The notes under the pieces: generated by a model
Databases searched by the model: none
Seen by the model: only the letters and a program-made list of their open reading frames with translations
What the model was told of the DNA's origin: nothing
Assembly: GCA_013398955.1 (NCBI GenBank)
Contig: VWPU01018625.1
Span: forward strand, 62,001-126,000
Direction of reading: 5' to 3'
DNA length: 64,000 nucleotides
DNA from: Callaeas wilsoni
Taxonomy: Eukaryota; Chordata; Aves; Passeriformes; Callaeidae
Shown here: positions 1-11,500 of the stretch, one piece after another
Layout of the letters: every line of letters starts with the position of its first letter
How positions within the stretch are numbered: the stretch's first letter is position 1
Position numbers and translations under genes: made by a program

Positions 1-3000
1 GATGGGTGCTCTGGCACGGTGGGCCCATGGGAGCCCCAGACCTCAGGGACTGTGGGGCTGGCGAGGGTGTGTGTCCAGCTCCAGGCCCTGCACTGCCTGC
101 CCACTGTGCCCCCTGTCTCTCCCTTCCTGCTCAGCTCTCCCACCACTGCTCCTGCAACTCAAACACGCCCTGGCTATGCTGCCTTGGCCCAGCTCTCAGT
201 GGTTGAGGAGCTCTCGTTTAGAAATAACTTGTGTGGTCTTTTGACGCAAGCTCACCCTGCATGCAGGTTTGCATTTACGACAAACTTTTAACAATAATTT
301 TTCTTGGAGTTCAAGTTTTCATTCCCTCATTATGACCAGCTGTTCTGTGCCTGGACACTGAAGTGGAAACTGGTGAAAATGATGCTCCTCCAGTGGGGAG
401 CATCATTTATGGATGGAGCCTCAACAAAGCTTTTGTTATTCCTGGGTTAGAGCGAAACAAGGGAAGCAAGAAATGAATATGGACTGAGAGCTGTCCTGAG
501 CAGGAATCACAGCATCCACAAAATGTGCCAGATATTTAATAATGCATGACATACTGGATAGAAGTGATAACATCCAGATAGAGAAATACCTTAGCTGATA
601 AGAGAAAAAAATACAATAATAGCACATATTTTTATAGGTGTAGCCAACTTGTTCCTCTCCGACAGTTTCCACCTTCTCCGTCTTTAAAACTTGAGCTCAA
701 GGGTATTTTCAGGTCTCATTCTTGCATCTTTGAAAACAAGACACCTCCATATAAGCAAGATTCTGCATGACTCAGGAGTTTTGTGAGGTTCCAGAATCAA
801 TGAGATTAGGCAGTGCTTTTTCTAAGGGGAGAAAATAAAAAGTATTATAAATCTGAAGTATTTTTAGGGACTTAATTTTGTTGTTGAGCACTTTTACTAT
901 TGAGTTTCTGAGTAACTGAGCAGCTTCTCTTCAGTTTTCCTTGGGCTGCATATTTTCTAATTTCAAAATAACTTTGATGCTGGGGTTGGAAACAGCTTCG
1001 CCTGATTTTGTGTCATGGCTTCCAAGAGAAGTGGCCAAAAGCAAGTAAGTGTGGGTCTCCCCACAGAACAGTGCATATCTTCATCAACATTGGCTTGGGA
1101 GCCAAAGTTTCTGTTTACTTCTACTTAAAAATAATTTTTAAAAATAAACTTTTGACCCTAACTGCCGTATTTAAAAGGCTATTTACTATGAGGGTGAGGA
1201 AAATAAAATGCTATGTTTTGATTAATGTAGGCTTTTAAAAATTCTTTGGAAATTCAGTCACAATTTATATTGAAGTCTACAAATTTCTTTACAACTTGAA
1301 GTATAAAACACTTCAAATATATCAGTGGTGTTAATGTTTTTTCATTGTTACTGATGTTTTATAATATTTTAAAAGACATTTTCCTAATGAGCTTACAATT
1401 GTATTTAATATGTATCACATAATGAGCATTTTGCTGTCACTTATTGAACATCCTTCTGTCACTAAGCAGTCCTCCATCAACCACTCCAAGCAGAACTTTA
1501 ACATGAAGAATGAGGTATATGAAGCTTTTTAAACACTTCTGAGTCTATGTTGCATGATCTTGGAAAATAAATTAGTAATTTTTGTCTCCAGTTCAGAGCT
1601 CCAAGCTCTAACAAGGTAATGAGGGGGGAAAAAAATAACACACATTCAGAAGTAAATGAAAGATTAATTCCAGTTATTTTGCCTTCATTTGATTTTGCTT
1701 TGGTGGACCAGAGTGAATATTTATCAACATAAAATGTAACTTAGATACCCAGTTCTCCTTCAGAAAAAAATTTCAAACAGATTAATTGATTTCAAAATTT
1801 GTAACACATGGTCCAATGTTCAGTTGTATCATCAGTCAGCCATGCAAGGATCAGGGTCAGTGTCACACTCCATGTAAAATTATGTTGTTTTGCTTTCTTT
1901 ATAGAAGCCCGCAGTTTTGCTGTTGATTCCAGTGCTGCTTAAATACATGTTCAGAAAAGTCATTCCCAAGCAACATAGAAATTATAGTGGCATTCACTGA
2001 GTTTAGCCTGATATGAATAAAATTTCTGGTTTTCAGGGTTGCAAAAGGCATGTCTCTTTCAATTAGTACCTTGTTAAGAACCTCGACATGTTTGAAGAGG
2101 AATATAGTAGCAATGAACACGCAAACACAAGAACGTGAAGCTCTCCCCTGGGATATCCTCCCTTCTGCTGTGACCAGTAAACTCCTGCTATGAAAGCAGG
2201 ACACTTACGAGTTATCTCAGCAAGACTCTCAGCAAAGCATTCATTGTGATGAGTCTGTGAGAAAGGAATAGTGCAAAATTCAGAACTTGCCTATGAGCAT
2301 GGACAGGGGGCATTTGCTTATAGTCCTGAAATCCAGAAGTCAATTTTGTGGAGTAATTTCAAAGGAAAGACCCAAGCATGCTGAAGCTAATGTCAGGACC
2401 AAGAGAGGATTGCAAGCTGAGCCCAGTGTCACACCTAGTCTCCTGACAGCCTTGGGCCTCAAGGCAGGGAGAGCCATCAGGACCTCATCCAGATCTTGGC
2501 AAAGCTCCTTGTCCATTGCAGCTGTGACCATGGGCTGATGTCCCTCCCGAGCTTCCCCTTTTCCCTTTCCCCTCAAAAATTTTCTCCGTGTGTAGAAAAA
2601 TGGGTCATATCAGTCATGATGAGCCACAAATCACTAAGCTTTTGCAGGGACTGGGATCAGGGAGCCCAAGAAGGAAAGCACGAGTGAAGCTCCTCCTTGG
2701 AGCCCTGGACTTACAACTGCATCTGCCATTCCACATCTTGGGACAGTTCAGCATTGAATCCTGAAGTCCTTCTGCCATCTCTACTCACCACTTCAGTGCT
2801 CCTTCATGCCACTGAAGAGATTTGTTTTTCCAGTTTTGAGTATGTGTCTGGTGCAAGTGACACTGAAGCAAGATGCTCTAAGGTATTAGGGATAATATTG
2901 AAAGAAGGAACCCACTGTTAACTCCAAAACTTCCTGCATGCCTAAATACTGAAGGCATTTCCAGTCGTGATTGACATCTGTTAATGAGCCAAAGTAACTG

Positions 3001-6000
3001 GGCTTTGTGCACTTTCTGTTTGACTGTAACAGATAGGAGTATGTTTTAGGTGTTCATTTCTAATATTCATACATAAACAGGAGCATATGATGCCATCTAA
3101 AGATTTAGTTAGGGATTTTAAAAACATTTTACTTTGAAATGTTTATGTTCGAAAGGTGAAAGTGTCTAATCTGTGGGTGGTTTATATGGGAAGGAGACAC
3201 TTAAGCTCATTGGAAGCCTTTTAGGCATGTCTGACTCTTGGGCAGTTGACTGCCTTAGGCCATTGGGGAGGTAGCTGGCTTATACTGGGATCAGACACAT
3301 TTGTGCTGATCACTGATAATACATTTCCTCTTACATGCCTGTTCTGCCGTGGTGTGGAGTGGGGCTCATTGACAAGGCAGTGACATCCATCTGCCACGGC
3401 TCTGTGCCCACACAATGGCTTGGCACTGAGGCTGCAGGGCCAGGGGCTCTGCAACCAGCGGGCATATGTAGGGGCGGGTGCTGAGGTGGGACCCCCATGG
3501 GTGCCCACTGTCCCAAGACCCCCAACCCTGCCCTGGTCTACCAGCACTTCCAGCTGCCCTCTGGCTCTCCTCCAAGCTCTCCTGCCTTCCTCCCTTCTCA
3601 CCTAGCTTGTTCTTCGCATTTTAGTGGCTTTTTAATTGGAGTTCTGTCTGTGTGAAACCTCCGGTGGCCTGGGTAGATGCTGCTTTGAGACTGGGTCTTC
3701 TTATGCAGATGAAGAAATAAATATCCTTAAAAAGCCTGAAGTGAAGGCTTGCACAGAAAGATGTATACAGTATCAGCAATAAAGTACACAGCGTATTGTG
3801 ATTGTGGCATGCATTGCACTGTAAATCATTTTATTTGGATTCAGAAATGAGGTTTAACAAGAAACCGTGAGTTTATTTATTGCTTAGAGTGACTAATTGC
3901 ATAAACCAATTGTATGTTAAAGTGTAAATATTGTCTTGATAATAAACAAAGAACACATATTATGTCTAGTCAGAGTGAGTGTAGTATCAGTGACCATGTT
4001 TTGCATGTTTCAACGGTTTCACTAATGGACCATTCATTCATCTCTCTTCCAGGAATTTGTTTCAGCATTCCATTTTCCTTTAAAGGCATTTGAATCAGGC
4101 TTTAAAAGACAGGAAATAAAATAGAACCATCCCTTCTGCTTTCTTCTCAGAGTGAAATTTACTTCATCCACCCACAGAAAAATTGATGTTTCCAAACTCC
4201 TGCACAGGAAATATGTTGGAGTGGTTCTGGAGAGATATTTGAAACATGCTAGTCATCATTTCTGTCCTTTTTAGACCCACATTGTTTGGCTCATTATATT
4301 TAGGTGTTACAGGTTTACAGTAACAACTGCAATACAGCAGAACAGATAAAACAAACCACCAGCAGTGTCCCAGTGAGGACTGGGTGTGAGTGGGAGCCTG
4401 TCTCACCTGCTGTGCCCTGCTCACAGCACACAGGAACACTTCAGACCTGAAACAACTGAGCACTGATGTGACCAAACTCCCCACACCCCGGTAGAATGCA
4501 GAGAAGTCAAGGGGCTGCCTCAGTACTTTCACCTGCTGAAGTATCCAGACCAAAAGCTGGACAGACTGTTCATGAGGAGACCCCCAACAGCCACACTTGC
4601 ATGGGCTGACATTGCTCTGCAGATTGAGTGTGGGCTTTCCCTTTAACTTTTCCTGAAAGGAATTTAGAACTGATTGGCATTGCCAGAAGATGTACTTGCA
4701 GGAGCTGCCGTGTGGGTGACTGACTAACCTAGAAGTCCTGAAACAGCATTGGGAGGATCAGGGACTTGGAACTGGAGGAGAGGAGAAGAAAGAAACCCTG
4801 ATATGTCTGTCTGTGAACCATGATGAGGCATCTCAGGTCTGGGGAGGAGGGGAAGGATGGGCATCACCAGAGACCCTGTGTTGAACCCAGGTGCAGATGG
4901 GGCTTGCTGGGACAAGGTGGCTGTGCCATGCAGAGGGTTGGGTTTGAGGGACAATGACAATGTGGGAGAAGGATGCATCATCCCAGAAGCAGGCATGGAC
5001 ATAAGGAGAGCATAAAGAGAGGTGGGTTGGCTTGAAGATGTTTTTTTTCAAATGTTTTACCCTGATGTTCCTGCACTGAGACACATTGCTGGAATTGAGT
5101 TTTCCTGCCTGTGTCTCTTAACTCCTTGGTCAAACAATTCTAGCATGTCAAAGAGGGGAAGTGGCTTTAATATGCTTTGCAGTAGCTGAGGTGAAGCTGA
5201 TGTTTTATATTGCAAACAAAAATAGCTGAAAAGGAAATTCAGAAGCCTCAATATGAGAGCCATCTAGCCTCCTGTCCTTTCAGGAAACTCCTGCTAGGGA
5301 TGGCTGATGCTAGGATGGGAGGATGCTAGCATGGCATCTTGTCACATGCCATCCTATCCTTACCCGTGAACATATATATTACATAAAATATATTTTGGCC
5401 AGGGTTTTTCTTTGCTGGAGCAGTTTGGAAAGTCATCCTGAAGCCTGCTTTGATTGCCTGGCTAGAAAATCTGCCAAACTCTAGTGGCCAGAGTTTGACT
5501 TTCAGGTATTCCAGCTCCTCTGTCTTAACAGACATCCCTGAGCATGTGTGTTCCTATGTGTGCCAGCCTAGACCAGGCTCTGCCTGGACCTTGGCTCTTG
5601 CAGCATATAAGCATCACGAATGGCACACTAGGTAAGTAAAAGAAATCTTAGACTCACTTTACTGTCTTGATCTTCTTAAATGTTTTATATCTCTGTTCAA
5701 ACCAAGAGAATAGTCATAAGTACAGATGCATAATACCTCATGGAGACAAATAAAAACTGCATATCCAGTCAATGTTCTCAGTGCAAATCACATCCTGGGC
5801 CTGTACAGCTCTAACTGTATCATCGGTGCTGTTCTGTCCTGTCTCAGAGTGGGCACTGAGCCCTTTGCTGAGCATCAGCCTCTTCCTGAGACCTGCTGCG
5901 GCTGAGAGGCAGACAGTGGGACAGTCATAGCCCCTGGCTCAGTGGGGGACATTATCCACTGTGTAGATCCTTGAGCATTTGGAAATGTGTGGGAACAGTA

Positions 6001-6940
6001 CTGGAGGACACTTGGGAATTCCTGCTTTGTTTCAGAGGCTGAGCCAATGTCTCCTGTCTCTGGGATTCTGCCAGTGGCTGGAGAGGAACAGGACCCTCTG
6101 CTCCTGGGTGGTACCAGCCTTTGCACTGCTGAATATTTCTCCATGCCAAGTTAGAAGAGAAAAGGAATGAGAAAGAGTGTGAAATACATGAGTGAGTTGA
6201 GCCACAAATCCCCAGAATTGGGCACTCCATCATGAACTCCGCTCAACATCAGCACCATGGATACGGGCGCTCAGCCATCTCTGTGAACCTGCAAACGGAG
6301 AGAAACATTTCGCAACTGAACAAACATCTCTGTCAGCAGCAGCTCAACCTAAGCAGCACTTCAACAGCAGCCAGAACTTCCACGTGGGGAGCCAGGCACG
6401 CACTCTGCCACAGTGACAGGCACCAGCGTGCTGTCATGGGTGAGTGTGTCACTGCTCCTTCCTGGCTGCACAGATAAGATAAAATGCCTCTACCAGGCTT
6501 CTCTAATTGCCTTTGCACCTCATCTACTGCTGGGCAGATCCATAACATTGCTGGTAGTTTGGACAGTGATTTTAACCGAGCTAATGAAGCTCTCCATTAT
6601 CCTTCATGGGAGATGGCTGAGGGTGAGTTCAGTGACGTGAATCCCTTCATAGACTGTAACAGCAAAGGCCACTGCAGCCAGAGTACCTCCCTGTCACCTG
6701 TGGGCCTTCATAGCAAAGTGCAGGAGAGGCAGCAAACCAAGGAGGGATATTTCCCACAATCACCTTAACCAGAACTCATCCAGGGGCTGTGTGTGAGAAG
6801 CCCAGAGTCCGCATGTTCTTCCTGGTTCTGTCCAGTTAATTGATAGTGCCCTCCAAAGCGCATGGTGTGCTGGAGGAGGAGAGGCCACAGGGAGTGGCTA
6901 ATGAAGCTTCAAGAGCAAAGTAAATCAGGACACAGGTGAC
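1..6940. other. Non-coding stretch, no gene seen
   Basis: Single-copy-looking bird DNA. It is mostly AT-rich, with GC-rich patches at about 1-210 and 3360-3605. Many reading frames of 60-130 codons occur on both strands, but none has recognisable protein character, and the longest (minus strand, 4164-4553) matches nothing I know. A perfect 12-bp hairpin lies at 377-408 and is listed separately. I see no transposon ends, RNA gene or promoter architecture. Confidence 0.6.
377..408. repeat. Perfect 12-bp inverted repeat (hairpin)
   Basis: The arms AAATGATGCTCC (377-388) and GGAGCATCATTT (397-408) are exact reverse complements separated by 8 bases. Pairing stops at an A-A mismatch just outside the arms. 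The stem is too short for a microRNA precursor on its own. It could be a protein-binding palindrome or chance. Confidence 0.85.
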
Positions 6941-7230
6941 TCACAAAACCACAAAATTGTTTAGATTGGAAAAGCCCTCTAAGATCATCGAGTCTAACCA
7001 TTCCCGAGCACTGCCAGGGTCACCACTAACCCATGTCCCCAGGTGCCACACCCACACGGCTTTAAAATCCCTCCAGAGACAAGGGCTCCACCACTGCCCT
7101 GGGCAGCCTGTGTCAGGATTGGGCAACCTTGCTTCCATTAAGAAATTTTCCCCAGTATCCAACCTGAATCTCTTCTGGCACAAATGCAGTTTGTTTCCTC
7201 TTGGATCAACCCTGTTTGTAGTGACAAGGA
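6941..7230 (-). mobile_element. CR1 LINE, 3' end fragment
   Basis: CR1 is a chicken-repeat-1 non-LTR retrotransposon. It is usually 5'-truncated and ends in repeats of an 8-bp unit related to ATTCTRTG. On the plus strand this copy opens with two degenerate reverse-complement units (CACAAAAC, CACAAAAT). It then has the characteristic block around TTGGAAAAGCCCTCTAAGAT at 6966-6985. Read on the minus strand, the right part encodes a decayed version of the last reverse-transcriptase residues, including a KRFRLDT-like stretch, before the 3' UTR. The coding part is broken. The right edge is approximate because similarity fades after about 7205. Recognition is firm; the subfamily is not assigned. 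Confidence 0.88.
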
Positions 7231-8395
7231 TGGCACTGTGGCTGTTTGCCAGAGCTGAGGTGGAACACTGAGACAGTGCCTGTAAGGAGAGACTAAAAGA
7301 GCTTTCCTGGGGAAAACTGGAATGCCTGTGAGCATGGAGGGCTTGCATGGAGGAAGTCTGCCTGGAGATCAGATGAACCTCTCCTCCAGACAGAGATACA
7401 GAAAGAGACAGAATGTCCCTCGTGTGGGTGGCAAGGGCACTTCTGGCCAACGAAAAGTGCCAGGGAATGGGAGAGACTCTGCACACACTCCTCCATGTGC
7501 TTATTAAACAAAAAGCAGCAAAGTCAACAAAGGGTGATGCTCTTCCTGGTAGCTGGTTTAGAGCCCAGTATAAGCTACAGGTTTTGCATAGCAGAAGTGC
7601 AATGAAGGTTTGTTTGGAGGTTTTTTGGGGGTTTTTGGTTGGCGCTTTTTTTTTTCTTCTTTCTTTGCTTGTTTTTGGGTTTTGTTTTTATTTTTGTTTT
7701 AAATATGTAAACATCACTTTCCATGAATTGCATAGCTGCACTCCAGGGCAGGCACACTAAACAAGGTGCTGGTTTACATAGTATAGAAAAAAACAGCAGA
7801 TAAAAAAGGAACTCTTTGCTCTTTGTAGTGAAAGTTGTCACTGTAAGAACAGAGATTTTTGTTCACAGAATTCTAATAAGGTGGAACTGTTTTTTGTGAA
7901 GCAATCTGGCTTGTCTCTATCAGCAAAAGTGTCTCTTTTCCAACAGACTGAGTTCCAATAATTCATCTTACCTAACACTTTTTGGCAGGCGAGAAAGCAA
8001 TTTCCAAGTCTGAAACAGGAATTTCTTTAACATTGCTGATTCTCAAAACACTGATCTTTAGAACATTTATAGGACAGGTGTAGAAGATAAGTGGCATTTT
8101 TGAACGACTGGGTCAGCTTTATCTGTGTGTATTTCAAATATCAGCAAGAGAGTGTAGCTGGTGTGAAACCTGGCAGGAAAAGATTGAGGGATGGCTCCTA
8201 CTGGTCCAAATAAGCTAATGGTGTAAAATGTTGGACCTTCCCCATGTTCCCGACCATGTGTTGCCCATTGCATTTTCTGTCCCTGCCTCAGGTGAGTGCT
8301 CTCCCGTGGCACTACCAACTAGACTCAGCTGTGGCTGCCACCACCAGAATAAAAACGATCAACTGGCACAAGTCCTGTTTTGTGCTTAGTATTTG
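7231..8395. other. Non-coding stretch with a T-rich tract
   Basis: This lies between two CR1 fragments and contains no gene. Positions 7610-7702 are a strongly T-biased, partly G/T tract with runs up to about 11 T, probably a degenerated low-complexity or poly-A-like sequence on the minus strand. The minus-strand open frame that runs through 6941-7486 is CR1 sequence at its right-hand coding part and anonymous sequence beyond. It is not a gene. Confidence 0.55.
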
Positions 8396-8594
8396 GGTTT
8401 TTTACCATTAGGACGGTCAGTCACTGGCACATGTTGCCCAGAGAGGTTGTGGGGTCTCCGTCTTCAGAGATAATTTAATAGCTAACTGAACATATCCCTG
8501 ACCAACCTGCACTGGCTGACCCTCCCATAGCAATGGGGCTGGAGCAGTGACATCCAGAAGTCTGTTCCAACCTCCACCATTCTGTGATTTTGAT
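8396..8594 (+). mobile_element. CR1 LINE, 3' end fragment
   Basis: A plus-strand CR1 3' end. The block GCCCAGAGAGGTTGTGGGGT (8437-8456) is the hallmark of the C-terminal reverse-transcriptase coding region. The CR1 3' UTR follows, and the copy ends with two tail units, ATTCTGTG (8579-8586) and ATTTTGAT (8587-8594). It is about 200 bp long, so heavily 5'-truncated, as most CR1 copies are. The left edge is set where a CR1-like block (TTTTTTACCATTAGG) begins. It lies opposite in orientation to the CR1 1.2 kb upstream, so the two are separate insertions. No coding capacity remains. Confidence 0.9.
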
Positions 8595-11500
8595 GCTTCA
8601 TGGACGAGAAGGAAGCAGACCTTGGTGGTGTTAATGAATACAGCTCTCACAAACCAGTATGGGGAAAAGGCTGGCGGGGCCAGTTCAGATGCAAGTGGAG
8701 GCTGCACTAGAGATGACCCAGCTGGCCAGGTTAAAGGGGTAACTGTGGGAGAACTGGACTGAGCTGGAGTTAAAGGCTGCCCAGTTCATTCAGCTGTGTG
8801 TTCAAATTGCAATGTTCACACCTGCATATTCCTGGTTGTACGTGGGATCGGGTACTTGTGAGCACAGGAAACACCACGGCTCAATAAAATTAACCTCACA
8901 GCTGCCATAGACATGGACATTTACTCAAAGAAAAGGAAGGCACCACAGCTGGGGCGGGGAGGAGAACGGAAAGTAAAGACTCTGAAATGAAAGCAAAAGG
9001 CACAATGAAATTGCTAATGACATTCAAGAGTGGCAAAGGGTCCTGACTGTTAACTTTGATGAATATTAACCTCTGGCAGTGACTCTGAGGGAAATGATAG
9101 ATTTGCACCTTAGAAGGCTGCAAAACAAGATCAGAAAGCAGCACTTCAGTGGACAAGCAACTGGAATCGTGCACGTATCAGAAATTAATTTCTCTTGCTA
9201 AAGTTACTCAGTATATCACATAAAATGATTTAATGGTCCTCTTTGGTCTTAAAATCCATGTTCTTAACAAAATATAAGAATGAACAGAGAGGTGTCTCCC
9301 TGAGATCTTGCATTATGTGTGTTCTCCTCTGATGGTGGAACTCTGCAGACAACATATGGATGATGGTTCATGGAGTGAGACTGTCTTTTATAGGTAATAA
9401 TACAAATAAATTGCATTATCAAAGTGTAGACTACTCATTTCACACTCTTTTGAAACACTAGGCCAGATTTCAGAATCATATTTTATTTTGCTGAGGTACA
9501 GAATTTTTTGTGTGTATTTCTTTCCCATTTCTGGTTTTCTTTCCTTCCCCATGCAGGGATGGAAGAAAAGGCTGCTACTGTATACTCAGAGTAAAGGCAA
9601 ACTCAGGTAAATCTACATAAGTATCCAGCCCAGACTTGCAGGTAACTCTGACACCTGTGTGCAAAAATCTCCCTTCCAGAGGTGGTGCCAGCTTTGCTCA
9701 TTGTTAATCCTCTGGACAGAATTCTTATGATCCTATGGATTATTAATTTCAGTACATAACAGCTGTCACAACACTTCTGAAAGGAGGTGAATGGGTTCCA
9801 GCATTTACCAGCACTTTTATCTTATAATCATTTTTCTTCACCAGTTTTCCCCATTCTCTCTAACACACACTAGGCACATTTGAATAGTATGCCTGTAACT
9901 GCAGTATGTTTTCAGAACACTCTTCCTCGTGTAAGACAATACCAAAACTGTAATCAGAAGCCTTATGTTAATACACTGAGCTGTCATAAACATGAGAGTG
10001 CTGATGAAAGAGAAATTCACAAATACTCTCTTGTCACTCTTCTAGTGTGTGTGAGGAACTGTGAAAAATTGTTCTTTCAATGTGTTTCTCAGAGAAAAAT
10101 TTTGTCACAGAGAAGGCACGATTAAAGAACTTGAGACTGAATTGAGATGAATTTGAAAGCTGAGACCCCTGTGCACCCTTTTGCCAAAAAAATCACACTG
10201 TTACTACTTATTCCTGTGAGCAGACACCCCTGCCTGCTGACTCAGCTAAAGTATTCTTGTCACAGTAAAGCAGAAAAAAGTGAAAACTAATGCAGGCAGG
10301 ACTGGCTGAGGAAAGTTTTACTTTCAAATTACTTAGACACATATATATATGGCACTGAAGGAATTTAGATCATAAGATTATTTATTTAAGTAAAAAATCC
10401 AGTTGCACATTTCTTCTACTAGTAGGAGAACTCATATAGGAGACATTCCTGTGGATTTTAGTTTTCTTCTAGCTGAAATTTATCTTTCTCATTCAGCTTT
10501 CTTACTATTATTTCCTAATTCTCTACATCCAAGGGCTTAATTCATATTTTGTTGCCTTGTGCTACTTGTAGCCTTGCAGAAAGCCTGCAGGGCCCATCAC
10601 TAGGTGATGTGATGCTTCTCCACAGGAACTCTGAATTCAAGAAAAGCCCAGGAAGTGATGAAGTGCCATGTAAAACACTTCTTTCTGATTCAGAGTTTGT
10701 GTTTTAGGAATATGAGATAGGAGAACCAGTCTGATTCCACAGAGTATATTTTAGAAATGCCATCTCCCCATATTCCCACGCAGAAGCAAAGCTGGGAGGA
10801 CCATGCTGGTGGGGGAGAGGTGAAGGTCTGCTCCTGCTGCTGCTCCCACATGTTGCAGGTGCTAGGTCAGCAGTTCCTGAGACACATAACTGTGCTTGGT
10901 TATTTCAATGGGGAGACAAAAACCAATGTTTTAAAAGAAGGAGGAGTAACAAATACATCTATAATCATCTCTACCTATCAACTGCTGAATACATTAGATG
11001 TAAAAGCATGGCTGACTCTCGGTGTTGGGCCTGGTCTGTCAGGTAAGAAACCAAGAACATAAAATTCATTGCTGAAGAGGGGAGTTCACAAGGAGAGAAC
11101 CGGGGCTGGGATAGGTCTGGCCCTTTTACCTGTCAGCAAAAATTTACAGGAAAGTATCGCTTACCCTACTGTCAGCAGAAAATTGAAATGTCTTTTTTTT
11201 CTTGGAAGGGCATTGATTTTGCAGTGGTTAGTGTCAAGTGGTGATAAATATCCTCTGAAAGAGGAAGAGATGCCTTACTTTGGGCTTTTACTGGGAGATG
11301 GCTTTTTACATTTGAACAACTCCTTAGCAGAGGCCAAAGCGGTATCAGTGAGTTTCTATTGGCAAAGATTTGCGACTGATTCAAAAGGAAATTTTGGTGC
11401 ATTTGCTGGACTTTGAGGTCACTACACAAACAGGTTTTTTGTGTAGTAGTAATAGGACAACATTTCCTGATCCATTTATTTCTTTAACACTAATTTATTA

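Noticed and set aside
6941..7486. Minus-strand open frame of about 180 codons
   Set aside because: Its C-terminal part is decayed CR1 coding and 3' UTR sequence and the rest is anonymous. It is not a gene.
7610..7702. T-rich tract as a functional element
   Set aside because: Simple low-complexity sequence without a transposon body next to it.
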